Shown: one piece after another, positions 1-10,979 of the stretch
How the letters are laid out: every line of letters begins with the position of its first letter
Numbering within the stretch: the first letter of the stretch is position 1
Source: Polytrichum commune
Taxonomy: Eukaryota > Streptophyta > Polytrichopsida > Polytrichales > Polytrichaceae
Reading direction: 5' to 3'
Length of the DNA: 64,000 nt
Assembly (NCBI GenBank): GCA_950295325.1
Contig: OX485803.1
Span: 43,725,554-43,789,553, forward strand
Notes under the pieces: model-generated
Told to the model about the DNA's origin: nothing
The model's input: only the letters and a program-made list of their open reading frames with translations
Database searches by the model: none
Program-made: the position numbers and the translations under genes

Positions 1-844
1 TTCAGAGTTGTAGCATTCCACAAGTTCAAATAATAATCCACAACAACAAAATTAAAAGGTAAGTGACCAAAGTGTGTGTTTCAAAGTAAAGAGATTCTTT
101 CACCCATCCCAATTATTTTTATTTTTATTTTCAAAAATAGTTTTGTTTCAGTCCCTCCACCCTGAGTCCCAAATTCAAAATACAATAAAATAAAATTACA
201 AAATAAAAAATAGGTTCCTTATTAACCACTATACATGTAACTCTAAGCAAAAGGAAAAAACCAAGGCGTGGTTTTCCTGGAAATGCACATCTATGGTAGG
301 CAGCATAATCAAGGGGCTTTATGTGGTCTTATTATGGCTCATTTTTAACAGACTTTGATAAATCGTAATAATTTGAAATTAGCTCCAAAACTCATGGCAT
401 TGATCTTACCTTTTTTGTATACATTTGTGGAAGCAAAATCATTTTCAACACCCTGAATGCAAGCAGTATAAAGTAATAAACATATATGGGTTAGTGCTTT
501 TAAAATACCTAAGGTACCGTATCAATTAAGGCACTTAGGTTGCCAAAGTTGAATTGAATGTCATGCCATGTCAACTCCCATGTAACCAACCATTTCGTGA
601 CACATGGCATCATCACTCAGGAATAAAATCGTCTTATGCTGAAACGATAAGGTACTGTGACATTACATACTGTGGAGGCATGCATGAAAGAAAATGGGCA
701 ACTTGTGAGGCCTCTATTCCACTTCCAAAATCTCACATGCTAAGGATTTTATTTTATTTTGGTGGGGGAGGCTTAAAGAAGTACTAACTATCCACAATGG
801 TTTGTTTTCCTAATACCTACCGAGGGGGTAATAGTGAAAACTAA
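1..844. other. AT-rich stretch without recognised gene
   Basis: I see no coding signature or repeat boundary here. The open frames are short and resemble no family I know. The run is rich in A and T with short homopolymers, like the other spacers in the window. Confidence 0.5.
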
Positions 845-1036
845 CCCCCTATAGGTTGGATGTTGATTTATCCCATTTTAAACACACTAGGCTACTACGG
901 GGCCTATGATCCTGATATAGGGATTAATTTAGCTGGAATAACAATCTCCAAGTTCTATTATAATAAGCAATGTTTTTTTATCCATTCCACCTTTAGTTTG
1001 TCCTCTTCTTTGGTAGGTGTTGTGAACATTCACCTT
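845..1036 (+). repeat. Dispersed repeat, copy 1 (pair with 35811-35986)
   Basis: It starts with CCCCCTATAGGTTGG and ends with GGTAGGTGTTGTGAACATTC. Both motifs recur in the same order and at similar spacing at 35811-35986, while the centre has diverged. No terminal inverted repeat or target duplication could be assigned, so the class is unknown. It could be a piece of a larger element. Confidence 0.45.
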
Positions 1037-3361
1037 GTCTACAATTGCACAAAATATTGACTCCTTTCCATATAATGAACTAAAAGGATTGATGAATAGA
1101 ATCCACAAATCGGAAAAGAAGGAAGAGTTGTGGCTTCTCAGTTATTTTGGGGTATGATATGGACCACACCAAAAGTTCCTTTTCGATGAGAAGCAAAACT
1201 CGAACATTGATGTCACTTTGGTATCAAATGTTCCAAGCAAGCAAGTAGTGTTTGTGTAGAATGTTCATCATGTTATATACTTTTGATGGTATCAATGTTT
1301 GGTTTATGCACGCCAATGGAAATGCACCTTAAATTCCATGTAATGCTTGGTAGACAAATTTGATCTCAAAATGTGTTTGTCGGGAGGGTTTATAAGCATT
1401 GTATTATAGTATACATTCCACCAATGGATTTGTAGTTGGAAGGGGGATGATGCCAACCTCTAGGCTAGCGTGAATGAAGAACGCATTACCTTGGTCATAG
1501 CCGCGAGCTCGTATGTGAACATTGGGTAGGTTTACTGAGCAATTGAAGACATATTACTTGTGGTTTGATGAGGATTTCATTTCTTATCAAATTTGGAATG
1601 TATATGGTTTATATGGACCCTCCATTACATCAAAGTAAACACCTTTTGATGCATTGTACCACGTTGTCTAGTTTGAGGAGGTCTGTAATAATTTTGTGCA
1701 TGTTGCCAACTCATCCATTATGAGGAGGTTTGTAACTCTTGCAATGCATGTTTCAATGCATTTTTCAAGCGTATCAAGGCCATTTTGGTATTGTCCCCCC
1801 CCCCCCCCCCTCTCATCGCCTCCTTTTCTATCTCTTCCATTGGCTCTTATTCTCTCCCTCGAGTCCTTGTACACCTTTTTCCCCATTATTCTAGATAACC
1901 ATGTTGTAAATATTTTGGTTTTATAAAATAAATAAAGGGATGCTTCTTGGCACTTTCTTGAACAACTACCCAAATGTCATCAAAGAGTGCCCAATGCATT
2001 GTATGGATGGTATTCCTGGTGGAAAACAAATGGATGCAACATCATGACTTCATGGGGGGCCACCCATATTTCTGTGGTTTCTTGGCACCTCCTTACTAAT
2101 AGCAAAAGACCAATAAATAAATTAAAATTGACTTCAACAATTTACCCCATTCGAGTATACTCCTACAAACACCACCTACATGTAGGTAGGTGGGATATGT
2201 AACTAAAAATGGTAGATTCTTCATAGGTTTTGTTTGGTGGGATGATAATTTGAGTTTGTGATTTGGTTGTGATCTTGAGGCTCCTAGGGATAGGGCTATG
2301 TTAGCATGAGGGAGGGAGTATTGGGAGGTCCTATTAAATACATGAGAGGGGTGTGAAGTGGTCATGTTGAGAGTGCGTGCTTCAGGGTTGGTTTATAACT
2401 TTGTCTAAATGAAGGGCCAAGGTCGAATCCTTGTGAGCCCACGATGATAGTAGATGTAGGATAATGCCATTCCAAGTTCTAACTAAGCTTTGACACGGGA
2501 TGGACCATGTCCCTAACACGTTATCTAGGCATTTGTTAGTGTTTACGAGAGAGAGGGGTGTGAGGCAATGTGGTGTGGGCTTGAAGATGAAGTTGTGTGG
2601 GGCGAGGTTTTAAGATAATTAATGTGGTAGGGTAGGATTTTATCCCACAACCATTGTAGACGGGTGTTGGAAATGGTGGTGATGTATTCACTAGTGTAAT
2701 TATGTATGTGTGCGCATGGTGGTATTAGTTGGATGGTGGTTGTTGAGGTAATAATATCATTATTTGTGTTACATTGTTTATTTTTAAAAATGAGGTGTAA
2801 TCTTGCTAGGGGGTTGTACATGTATGTTGTCAAGGGATGGTTGTTGTTGATGGTGAATATGGCATTTGGATTTCCAATACGTGGTGTTTTGGCAACTGAA
2901 GTATTAGGTTAGGAGTATGAGGTTGTGTTCTAGAGTGATATTGTTGGGGTGGAGTAGTGTGATGGTTAAGATTCATGAGGTACCGCCAAGAGGGGACCAT
3001 TGGCACATGTTGTGATGGGTTAATGCACGTGCTCCCCATTGATCATTTCTAGAGGTGATGTGTGAGTTAGTTAATTTTGGTATGTGTGTACTAAATGGGG
3101 GCTTGGGTGTTGTATGGTGGTGTGGGTGGGGGGAATGTATTAGGAGATGCCAATGTTGTGGGTTTGAAAGATGCTTGTAGCTTGGGATAGTGCAACTTTG
3201 TTTAGATGGGGAGTTGATTTATATATGGTTTCAAATTCTTGTGGGGAAAGAATAAGTGTTTATTATGTGCTTTTCATTTGGCTAAACCCTTAATTTACCA
3301 ATTAGCTTTTAAGTTTTACCTATAGTAATTATTATCTTAAGATTGGTCTATTGAATGCTAC
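1037..3361. other. Intergenic stretch with a C16 run; no gene recognised
   Basis: It contains a run of 16 C at 1795-1810 and G/T-rich sequence from about 2.5 to 3.2 kb. Near 2430 there is a weak match to a polymerase III B box (GGTCGAATCC), but no paired A box or target duplication, so I do not call a SINE. Small open frames on both strands have no recognisable motif. Confidence 0.4.
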
Positions 3362-3635
3362 TGGAAGTCAATAGGACTAGAAATGAGATTGCACAAGCAT
3401 ATACACATACGTGAAGACATATGAATAATGCTTGGAGTGAGATGATCTCATGCTCTCCTTGCTTTGTTTTTTTTTTATTGTTTTTCTTCTTTCCTTTGGT
3501 TCATACAAACAATATGGGATAACTCTTATTCCTCTTCGGACTAGCATTGTGGCCTTATTCTAAACTTATTGTTTCTCATGCCTCTTCTTTTACATTTTTA
3601 TTGACTACGAGCAATCTAATGCTCTACCTTTTCCA
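3362..3635 (-). repeat. 3' LTR of truncated copia element 1
   Basis: On the minus strand this 274-bp block starts TGGAAAAGGTAGAGCATTAG and ends with CTATTGACTTCCA, so it has TG and CA ends. Related blocks occur at 6740-7006, 12787-13054 and 51789-52515 with the same order of internal motifs. It lies just past the RNase H end, where a 3' LTR belongs. No matching 5' LTR was found because the element is truncated. Confidence 0.75.
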
Positions 3636-3645
3636 CTTTCACTTT
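3636..3645 (-). other. Polypurine tract of copia element 1
   Basis: On the minus strand AAAGTGAAAG abuts the TG start of the 3' LTR. This is the usual place and composition of the plus-strand primer. Element 2 has AAAATGGAAG at the same place (7007-7016). Confidence 0.6.
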
Positions 3646-3653
3646 GCGAGTAT

Positions 3654-4925
3654 TCAAAGGCTTCTAAACCCATTGCCTTTGTTAATGCTTGATGCATATC
3701 CTTTGCAAGTGATTTGGTGAGCACGTCCGCTATCATATCCTCCGTTGGACAATACTTGAAAAAATATGTCTTGGTTTCCTAGTTCCTCTCTAATGAAGTG
3801 ATGTTGTACATTGATATGTTTGGTGCGAGAATGGTGTGTAGGATTCTTTGCAAATGCTATGCATCCATAATTATCGCACCCAATGGATGTCGGTCCTTCC
3901 TGCACGTATTCCACATCCGCCAAAAGTTGCCTAAGGCGAATCGCTTCTTTTGTGCAATGGCTAGTGGCCATGTACTCTGCCTCCATCATAGACAATGCAA
4001 TGGTTGGTTGTTTCTTGTATTTCCATGAAATCAATCTAGTACCAACAAGACACACATACTACATGGTGGATCGCCAGTCGTTTGCATCTCCTGCCCAATC
4101 CGCATCGCAAAATCCTCTCAAAGCAATATCCTTGCTTTTGAGGCATAATTTGAAGTCCAAAATGCCCTTCAAATACCTCATGGTGCATTTCACACCCATC
4201 CAATGCGGTGGACTGGCATTCGACATGAATTGGCTCACCATACTCACTGCAAATGCAAGATCAACTCTTGTACCCACTATTGCATATATGAGAGATCTTA
4301 CCCCAACCTTCTATGAAACACCTTTCATTTTCCTTTACACATTCTCAAATTCCTCATCCAAAAACTTTAACAACTTTAAATTCATATCAAACAGAGTTTC
4401 AACGGGTTTGCATTCTGCAATGTTGAAACGCTTGAGGACCTCCTTGATGTAGCTCATTTGGTTCATAGTAAAGGTACGGGCTTCTTTATTCCTTTCAAAT
4501 TCTACTTCTAGGTAATAATGTAACTTTTTGAGCTCACTCATTCCAAATTCAATCTCAAGCTCCAATTTGAGTCACTTCAATTGGGTTACATTGTTTGCCA
4601 ATATGATGAAATTGTCCATATAGAGGATTGGCACTAATAATTACTCACCCAATTGTTTAATATACAACGAATGATCTGCTTGGCTTTTACGAAAACCTTC
4701 GTTGATGAAGAACGAGTGATACAATGGTACCATGTCCTCATCGATTGCTTTAGCCCATACAACGTTTTTTGGAGTTTGTACACAAGATGTTCCTTCCCCT
4801 CTTGTATGAACCCCTCCGGTGGATCCATGTAGATGTCCACCTCCAACACTTCATTAAAAAATATTGTCTTTACGTCCATTTAGTGGATCTTCCAATTGTT
4901 GCTTATCAAAGAAAGAAAGGCTATA
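3654..4925 (-). pseudogene. Ty1/copia pol remnant: reverse transcriptase and RNase H (element 1)
   Basis: Minus-strand reading gives copia RT then RNase H, in pieces. From the 5' side it shows WKIH-stop-MDVKT (family WKIHQMDVKTAFLNG), then YGLKQS, then YMDN where the catalytic YVDD should be (near 4604). Next come VDLAFA, then FCDADWAG, and in the RNase H part EAEYMA and CDNYGC, so the D-E-D acidic set is still visible. Frames are broken at least near 4056-4059, 4280-4335 and 4565-4634. Gag, protease and integrase are absent; similarity stops near 4925. The Q-to-stop change and YMDN show it is dead. Confidence 0.85.
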
Positions 4926-6334
4926 TTTAAGTTTACTCATGATCCAACAAAAACAAGCTTAGAAGATTATAGCCACCATTTTCATACGAAGGTAAAGTAT
5001 AGTGTCTCAAGCTTGTAATCATCACTTTATAGTATGTAGATTTGTTTATGCAATCATATTTACATGCTAAGGTTAATCATGAAATAGTCAATTTCATATA
5101 TTCAAACAAAATCTTTTTCTCTCATTCACTTAGACTGCTTCTCAAATTAATTCAAATTCTAGACCTTTCGCAATAATCTCTCTCACCATTCCCTCTCTCT
5201 TGCAACCTGCCATACACTTATCTCTTTGCTTATGGCCAAGTTTACTTTTTCACCTTATGAGATTGTGAAAATATAGCATGTTTTTACTTTATTTTCCACT
5301 GTAAACTTTATTCATCATCAACGATCTCCATCTCAATTGGTGTTCTTACACAATCATCTTTTGATTCAACTGTAATTCATTGACTTGCTACGCAATCTAT
5401 CGTGACTAATATTCTTATAGCCCATCAAAGTTTCACTTAGCTTTGGCTATAGCTAAATTGTTATGCCTCACTTCAGTTTCCACTTTTATTATGAGTCATG
5501 TCATGTCCTAACATTTTAGTCTTTCTTGATCACTCGACTGCTTTGTGCAGCTAATCGACTCATGACCATTCTTGTTGCTACTTCCAATGACTACAACCTA
5601 ATCCTTATCAATCGTCACAATCTCAATTGTACTCATGATTTATCACTTTGGCCACATTCCATGTGTTCTCTCTTCCACTGGATATAATCATATTCCATGC
5701 ACCAAAAACTTGCACTCTATTTAACAATCAATTAAAGATGCAACAATGCTACCAGACTATGTTCTGGTTCGCTAATGGTCTTTCTATCAAAGGCATCGTC
5801 TATAGCCTACGCTCCTATCACAATATTCCATAGCTACGATCCACCTCTAACTCTCATGCCTAGCCTATAGCTTGCGGTAACTCTCCCTAGCTTTCACATC
5901 TATAACCTGATTTTCTATTCAAAATGATCTCTCTATTTTGTCAGAGAGACCCTCCTTATAGCCAACCTTCTCCAGCAACCACTGGCAAGTTGACAACCGT
6001 TGGTAGATGCTTATAGCCTTTGATTCACACTATATTTAGATTTAGGATGTCTTTTCAAATAAGTTTGTTAGTGATTAGCTTCCTGCTACTAGTAGGAACA
6101 AGCTATAGCAAAAAAAATCATATTGTAGTTATAAATAACCACAATAGGGCGACAAATCGATAAGTAAGCATGGGGTAACCTAATTGCACATATTGGTGTA
6201 GATAGGCTCAGGGCAACAATCAATCAAGAGAGAGAGAGAGAGTGAAATTGCATATAACATTATTTAGCCCAATGATTCCTATTTAAGTTTAATCAACCAT
6301 AAATAGTATATTTAGTCTTATGGAATCCATTTGC
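4926..6334. other. Unassigned AT-rich spacer
   Basis: No coding family recognised. The word 'tatagcc' recurs several times, and a short GA run lies near 6229-6242. It may be decayed repeat, but I found no partner in the window. Confidence 0.4.
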
Positions 6335-6737
6335 AATATAATTGTAATTGATTATCAATCCAAAAAGCCTAAAGGCTTATGGGATTACAAGTTCATCAAG
6401 ATGGTGTTGAAGATGCTATTTCCTACAATAATGGAGTGCAATGGCCTCCATGAGATAGCCACTAATATCAACTTGATGATCCAACTGGAAAAAAAAAGAC
6501 TTGAAATTGCTTAAAACCACATTATGAAATAGGGAAGGTTATGTATACGTAATAGGGTTGTAGAGGGAACACTCGACCACAAAACATGCTACATTTTCAA
6601 CTACATTGTAAGTGCAAAAGTGGCACAATATGTTATATCTAGGGGATGTGATAGTCAACCACAACTAATTTCAATGGCAAGTTTAGGATTTGAAATGTGG
6701 TAAGCGACAAAGCTTTTGTGTTGGGGTGGTGTTAATC
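6335..6737 (-). pseudogene. LINE (family B) C-terminal end, left half, interrupted by copia element 2
   Basis: Read on the minus strand, this matches 45030-45410 base by base over most of its length with many substitutions. It includes the cysteine/histidine stretch CHFCTYNVVEN...CSLYN, the zinc-binding end of a plant LINE protein. The match breaks at 6737 and resumes at 13055, on the far side of the copia element. TTAATC is present on both sides (6732-6737 and 13055-13060). It is full of stops and indels. Confidence 0.75.
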
Positions 6738-6739
6738 AA

Positions 6740-7006
6740 TGAAGCACAATAGAACTAGAAATCAAATTGCATAAGCAAATACACATACACAAAGACATAT
6801 GAACAATGTTTGGAATGAGATGGTCATCATTATCCTTTGCCTTGTCCATTATTGTATTTTTCCTCCTTGGCTAATACAATGCATATGGGACATGTTCACT
6901 CCCATTTTCCCACAAACCTTATGAATTTATCAAACCTTATTCATTCATATAACTCTAACCTTTACTACTTCATGACTACAATAAACCTAATGCTCTACCT
7001 CCAACA
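6740..7006 (-). repeat. 3' LTR of copia element 2
   Basis: This 267-bp block runs, on the minus strand, from TGTTGGAGGTAGAGCATTAG to CTATTGTGCTTCA. It is preceded on the minus strand by the polypurine tract AAAATGGAAG (7007-7016). It aligns along its whole length with 12787-13054. Confidence 0.8.
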
Positions 7007-7024
7007 CTTCCATTTTGCGAGTAG

Positions 7025-8114
7025 TTAAAGACTTGTAATCCCATTGATGTAGTTACTCCACCCATCATTTGCAAGTATTTTTGGAAGCACGACCTCTATC
7101 ATATCCTCCATTCGATAATACTTCAAACATATTTCTCCCTCTTCCAATTTCTCTCGAATGAAATGATGTTGTACGTTGATGTGTTTCATGCACAAATGGT
7201 GTGTGAGATTCTTCGCATGTGCAATACATCCATTATTGTTGCATATGATGGATATTGCTCCTTTTTGCATAAATCCCACATCCGCCCAAAGTTGCCTAAG
7301 CCAAATGGCCTCCTTCATGTAATGGCTAGTAGCCATGTACTCCGCCCTTGTTATAGATAATGCAATAGTTAGTTGTTTCTTGCACTTCCACAAAACAATT
7401 CCAATGCCCACAAATAACACAAACTTTGTGGTGATGGATCTTATTGCAAATGCAAGAACAACCCTTTACACACCATCACAAACATGACTAATCCTACCGC
7501 CGCATATGGAATTCCTTCCATTTGTCCTTGCACTTTCCCAAATTCTTCAGCCAAAAGTCTTAACAACTTCGAGTTCACATCGGATGGGGTTCTGATTAGT
7601 TTACATTCCTCCATGTTGAAATGCTTGAGAATCTCCTCAATATATCTCCTTTGGTTCATGGTCATGGTACGGGCTTCAATTCTTCTCTCAAATTCCACTC
7701 TAAGACAATTGTACAATCCTCTGAAATCACTCATTTCAAATTCCTTTTCAAGCTTCAACTTGAGCCACTTCAACTTGGCAATCACTTGCCAAATGATCAA
7801 ATCATCAACATAGAGGATTACCATCACCAAAACCCACCCGATTGTTGGGTGTATAATGAATGGTTTATTTGGCTCCTAGAAAAGCTCCCATTGATGAAGA
7901 ATGAGTCAATTCGATGGTACCATGCCCTCGGTGATTGCTTGAGGTTATATACTATTTTCTTAAATTTCCACACAAGATGTTTCTTCCCCTCTCGTACAAA
8001 TCTCTCGAGTTGATCCATATGGATCTCCACCACCAATTCTTCATCAAAACCACGGCCTTTACATTCATTTGATGAATCATCCAATCCATGGTGGCTCCAA
8101 CTGCAAATATACAT
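7025..8114 (-). pseudogene. Copia RT and RNase H, element 2, with internal deletion
   Basis: From the 5' side: a degenerate MDVKT region, then YNLKQSPRAWYHRID near 7930 and ILYVDDLIIW near 7800 with both catalytic aspartates of YVDD intact. Next is EFEMSDFRGLYNCL, and after a gap the RNase H part with KQLTIALS, AEYMATSH and ICNNNGCIA. The segment carrying VDLAFA and DADWAG in element 1 is missing here, so roughly 200 bp were deleted around 7420-7441. The RNase H aspartate of CDN is changed to N. Frameshifts occur near 7830. Confidence 0.85.
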
Positions 8115-8330
8115 TTAATGGTGATGAACTTAGCAACAAGGGCAAAGGTCTCATTGAAGTCTACTCCGACAACTTGAAATCATTCATTTGCTACAAACCT
8201 TACTTTGTGCCTTGATTTGCACACTCCGCCACTCCATTTTGTTGAGGCCTATGCATAGTGGATATTTATTTCTCAATATCAAGTTTCTTGAAGAAAATGT
8301 GTAAAATCCTTTGATATTAAGTTCCCACTA

Positions 8331-9059
8331 TTATCCGACCGTAATACCTCGATAGTATACTCCAATTACGTTTCCACAAGGACTTTGAATTCCTTGGCCT
8401 TCTCTAAGCATTCCCATTTTGTCTTCAACATGTACACCAACACGCGAAAATTTGTTAGTAAAGGTGACGAAATACCTTGCACTGCCCATGGATGTGGTCT
8501 TCATGGGACCACACATGTACGAATTCACAATCTCCAAACGCATTACTTGCCTCCCTCTATCATTGGGAAATGATGCCCTATGACGTTTACCCTTAATGCA
8601 TGCTTCACAAACCAACAAAGATATGGGAGGAAGAATTATACCAAGGTTTATAATATTCACCATGCTTTGAAATGCATAAACACTCTTCATATTCAAATGT
8701 CCAAGTTTGCGAAATCAAAGCTCAAGTCCACCGACTTTTGTTGATAATTGCATCAAGTTGGTCGCATCCGCTACATGCATTTTGTCAAAATTTATTTGGT
8801 ACAAGTTGCCTTTACATAATGATATTGCAACAATTTTTTTATCTCTATTTCTTACAATGCATTCATTCAACTTGAATTGCACCTTCAACCCGCTCAAAAA
8901 AAGTTTGCGCACCAAGAGCAAATTTGCTTTCAACTTAGGCACATGGAGGGCATCCTTAATACGAATTCTCTTGATTTTGCCCCTCACTATTATCCCAACA
9001 ACAATGAAATCCATATCGATTGCTTTCATGACACCATCATCACCAAATAAACATCGCAC
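8331..9059 (-). pseudogene. Copia pre-integrase and integrase region, element 2
   Basis: The upstream part (9059-8715) shows DALHVPKLKANLLLVRKL, the pattern of the copia GAG-pre-integrase region. The next part (8696-8331) shows LNMKSV and CEACIKGKRHRASFP, the zinc-binding and start-of-core region. After it comes a decayed core: the expected HSD is NSY and the expected FIDDFSR is FTNKFSR. The first catalytic aspartate is therefore lost. A remnant of the QQNGVAE motif can be read near 8230. Confidence 0.8.
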
Positions 9060-9111
9060 AAAGAAATTACCTCGTATTTGTCAAATGCCGCCCTACGAGA
9101 AGTCATATAGT

Positions 9112-9830
9112 TCAATGCTCCCAAATCCATAATCCACTCATACATCGCCTTTGAATGTGCTCCAAGTTACATTGCAAATATGTAGTTATCATTCTTTTTT
9201 GGTTTTGTTTGCAATTTTTTGTTTCATGGGTTTTTGGCTTGTAGCAAAAATGTGCAATGCAACCATGTTTGCCATAATAGTAGCACGTCTTGACATCTTT
9301 GCGCCAAGATCGATTATCCATTTTGCCTTGATGTAACACCATGGTGGCACAATCCCCTTGGGGTTACTTCTTCTTCCTCTTTGACATCTCATGCATCGAA
9401 CGTGATGTTATGTACTCAATAGTCAACTTCTTCATCGTTATCATCTCCAATACGGTGATCAAGTATTTGTACAAGGGTGGCAACCTTTCGAGTAAAGTCA
9501 TCTCAATATCTTCACTTATCACGGGAACTTTCAAGTAAATGAGTTGATCTGCAAGTGTTTTGACCTTGTTGATGTGGTCCAGCAACTCATCATTTTCTTG
9601 CATCTTGCACGTAAAGAACTTGCTACGAATGAGAAGAATGTTCGACAAGCTCCTCATCCCATGTATGTCGCAAAGTATTTTCTATGCCTCCGTTGGTCCT
9701 TTGCAATTCCTAGTGTGCGCAAGTTGTTTGTCCGTCAAATTGAGCGCAATGATGGAAATTGTTTTCTTTACATGCCTTTGGTATTCCTTCTTGTAACAAA
9801 CCTCCCATATGATTGCCACTAGCTTTCATA
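9112..9830 (-). pseudogene. Copia gag and nucleocapsid region, element 2
   Basis: The 9657-9364 part reads FFTCKMQENDELLDHINKVK and LLERLPPLYKYL, the hallmark of plant copia gag (UBN2 type). The start lies near 9830, reached through a frameshift near 9660. The zinc knuckle at 9300 reads CYYYGKHGCIAHFC. The second cysteine and the histidine of CX2CX4HX4C are replaced, so it would not bind zinc normally. The protease motif just after it (LWIWEH) has lost the catalytic DSG. Confidence 0.8.
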
Positions 9831-10129
9831 ATAACAATTATCAATCAAAATGATGAGTTGAAGAACACAATTTATCTTCCTTGTAACATCTAATTACAAT
9901 CGTAAACCAAGTAGGTCTTGGTCTAAGCTCAACCACCCGACCATAGGAGAGAGACAAAAAAAATCCTCTCTCCTCCCCCGAGCTTCCTCTTATGCCAAAG
10001 GCACTACTTTTGTTTTCTCTTTTCACATATAGTAAAAATGTTTTATTCATAGCTCTATCTTATAGTTCTACTATGAATCTTCTATCTCTGGTTCTTCTAG
10101 GACCTTCTTCCATATTTTAACTCGATCTC

Positions 10130-10516
10130 ATTCTTCCAGTTGGAAGCGTCTAATTCCAACTAGATTCATCCATCCTTCCTTCTAGCTTGAATTGTCTAAT
10201 TCCAACTTAATTCATCCATCCTTTATTCTAGTTGGAATTGTTTAATTCCAACTTGGTTCATCCAACCATTCTTCTAGTTGTAACTGTCTAATTCCAACTA
10301 GATTTACCTATTCATTGAGAGTTGTTTAACTCCAATGAATAGTATTCATCTTTCAATTTTGGAGTGGTCTAACTCATGTGCACATGTTCTCAATCTGGAA
10401 TGGTCTAATTCCAACGCACTAAATGAGGAGCTGTCTAACTAAAGTGCACATGTTGTCAATCTGGAATTGTTTAACTCCAGTTCATCCATCTTCAACTGGG
10501 AGTTGTCTAGCTCCCA
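10130..10516. repeat. Array of hairpin-forming repeats in copia leader
   Basis: About ten units share the plan stem - GTCTA or GTTTA - stem. Examples are AGTTGGAATT/AATTCCAACT (10229-10252), a GAGTT/AACTC stem (near 10315-10336), TGGAAT/ATTCCA (10395-10411) and TGGGAGTT/AGCTCCCA (10497-10515). The first four units are spaced about 45 bases apart and carry TTCATCCATCC between hairpins. Stem sequences differ between units while pairing is mostly kept. It lies between gag and the 5' LTR. Confidence 0.6.
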
Positions 10517-10979
10517 TCATCCTCTACTTACACACTAACACATGTGGTTAGAATATTCAATCATCCATCAATATTTCTAGTTACCTTACACTTCTTCACT
10601 TTCATATCAATGTTGGAAGATGGATCTCCCTCGGATTTGTCCACAATGCCCCTAAGGTCCATGGAAACCAATACCATCAGCAATTTGAAATTTTACATAT
10701 TGAAGTTCTCTCCATTGAACTTGTCAATGGCTTTAGCACCGTCACCCTCAAGTGATGTCATCTTACGCTCAAAGATTGGAGATATACTCTCTTATCACCC
10801 AAATCAACGTTTTCTTAGTGATTATGCACACTCATTGACTTGCAAACCTCAACCAAGCCTTCTTAGATTTAATGAGCCTTTTTGGAGTCAAATACTCCCT
10901 AGTACCCCCAATCCACTCAAAGCAAGCCCTTTTGATCAAAATGATGATCTTCCACCTAAATCCTACTCAAATTAGGGTT

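Noticed and set aside
1668-1973. 101-codon minus frame spanning the C run
   Set aside because: Poly-glycine from the homopolymer joins otherwise random sequence; opposite strand is open too.
2396-2480. Possible SINE head near a B-box-like word
   Set aside because: No A box at proper distance, no tail, no duplication.
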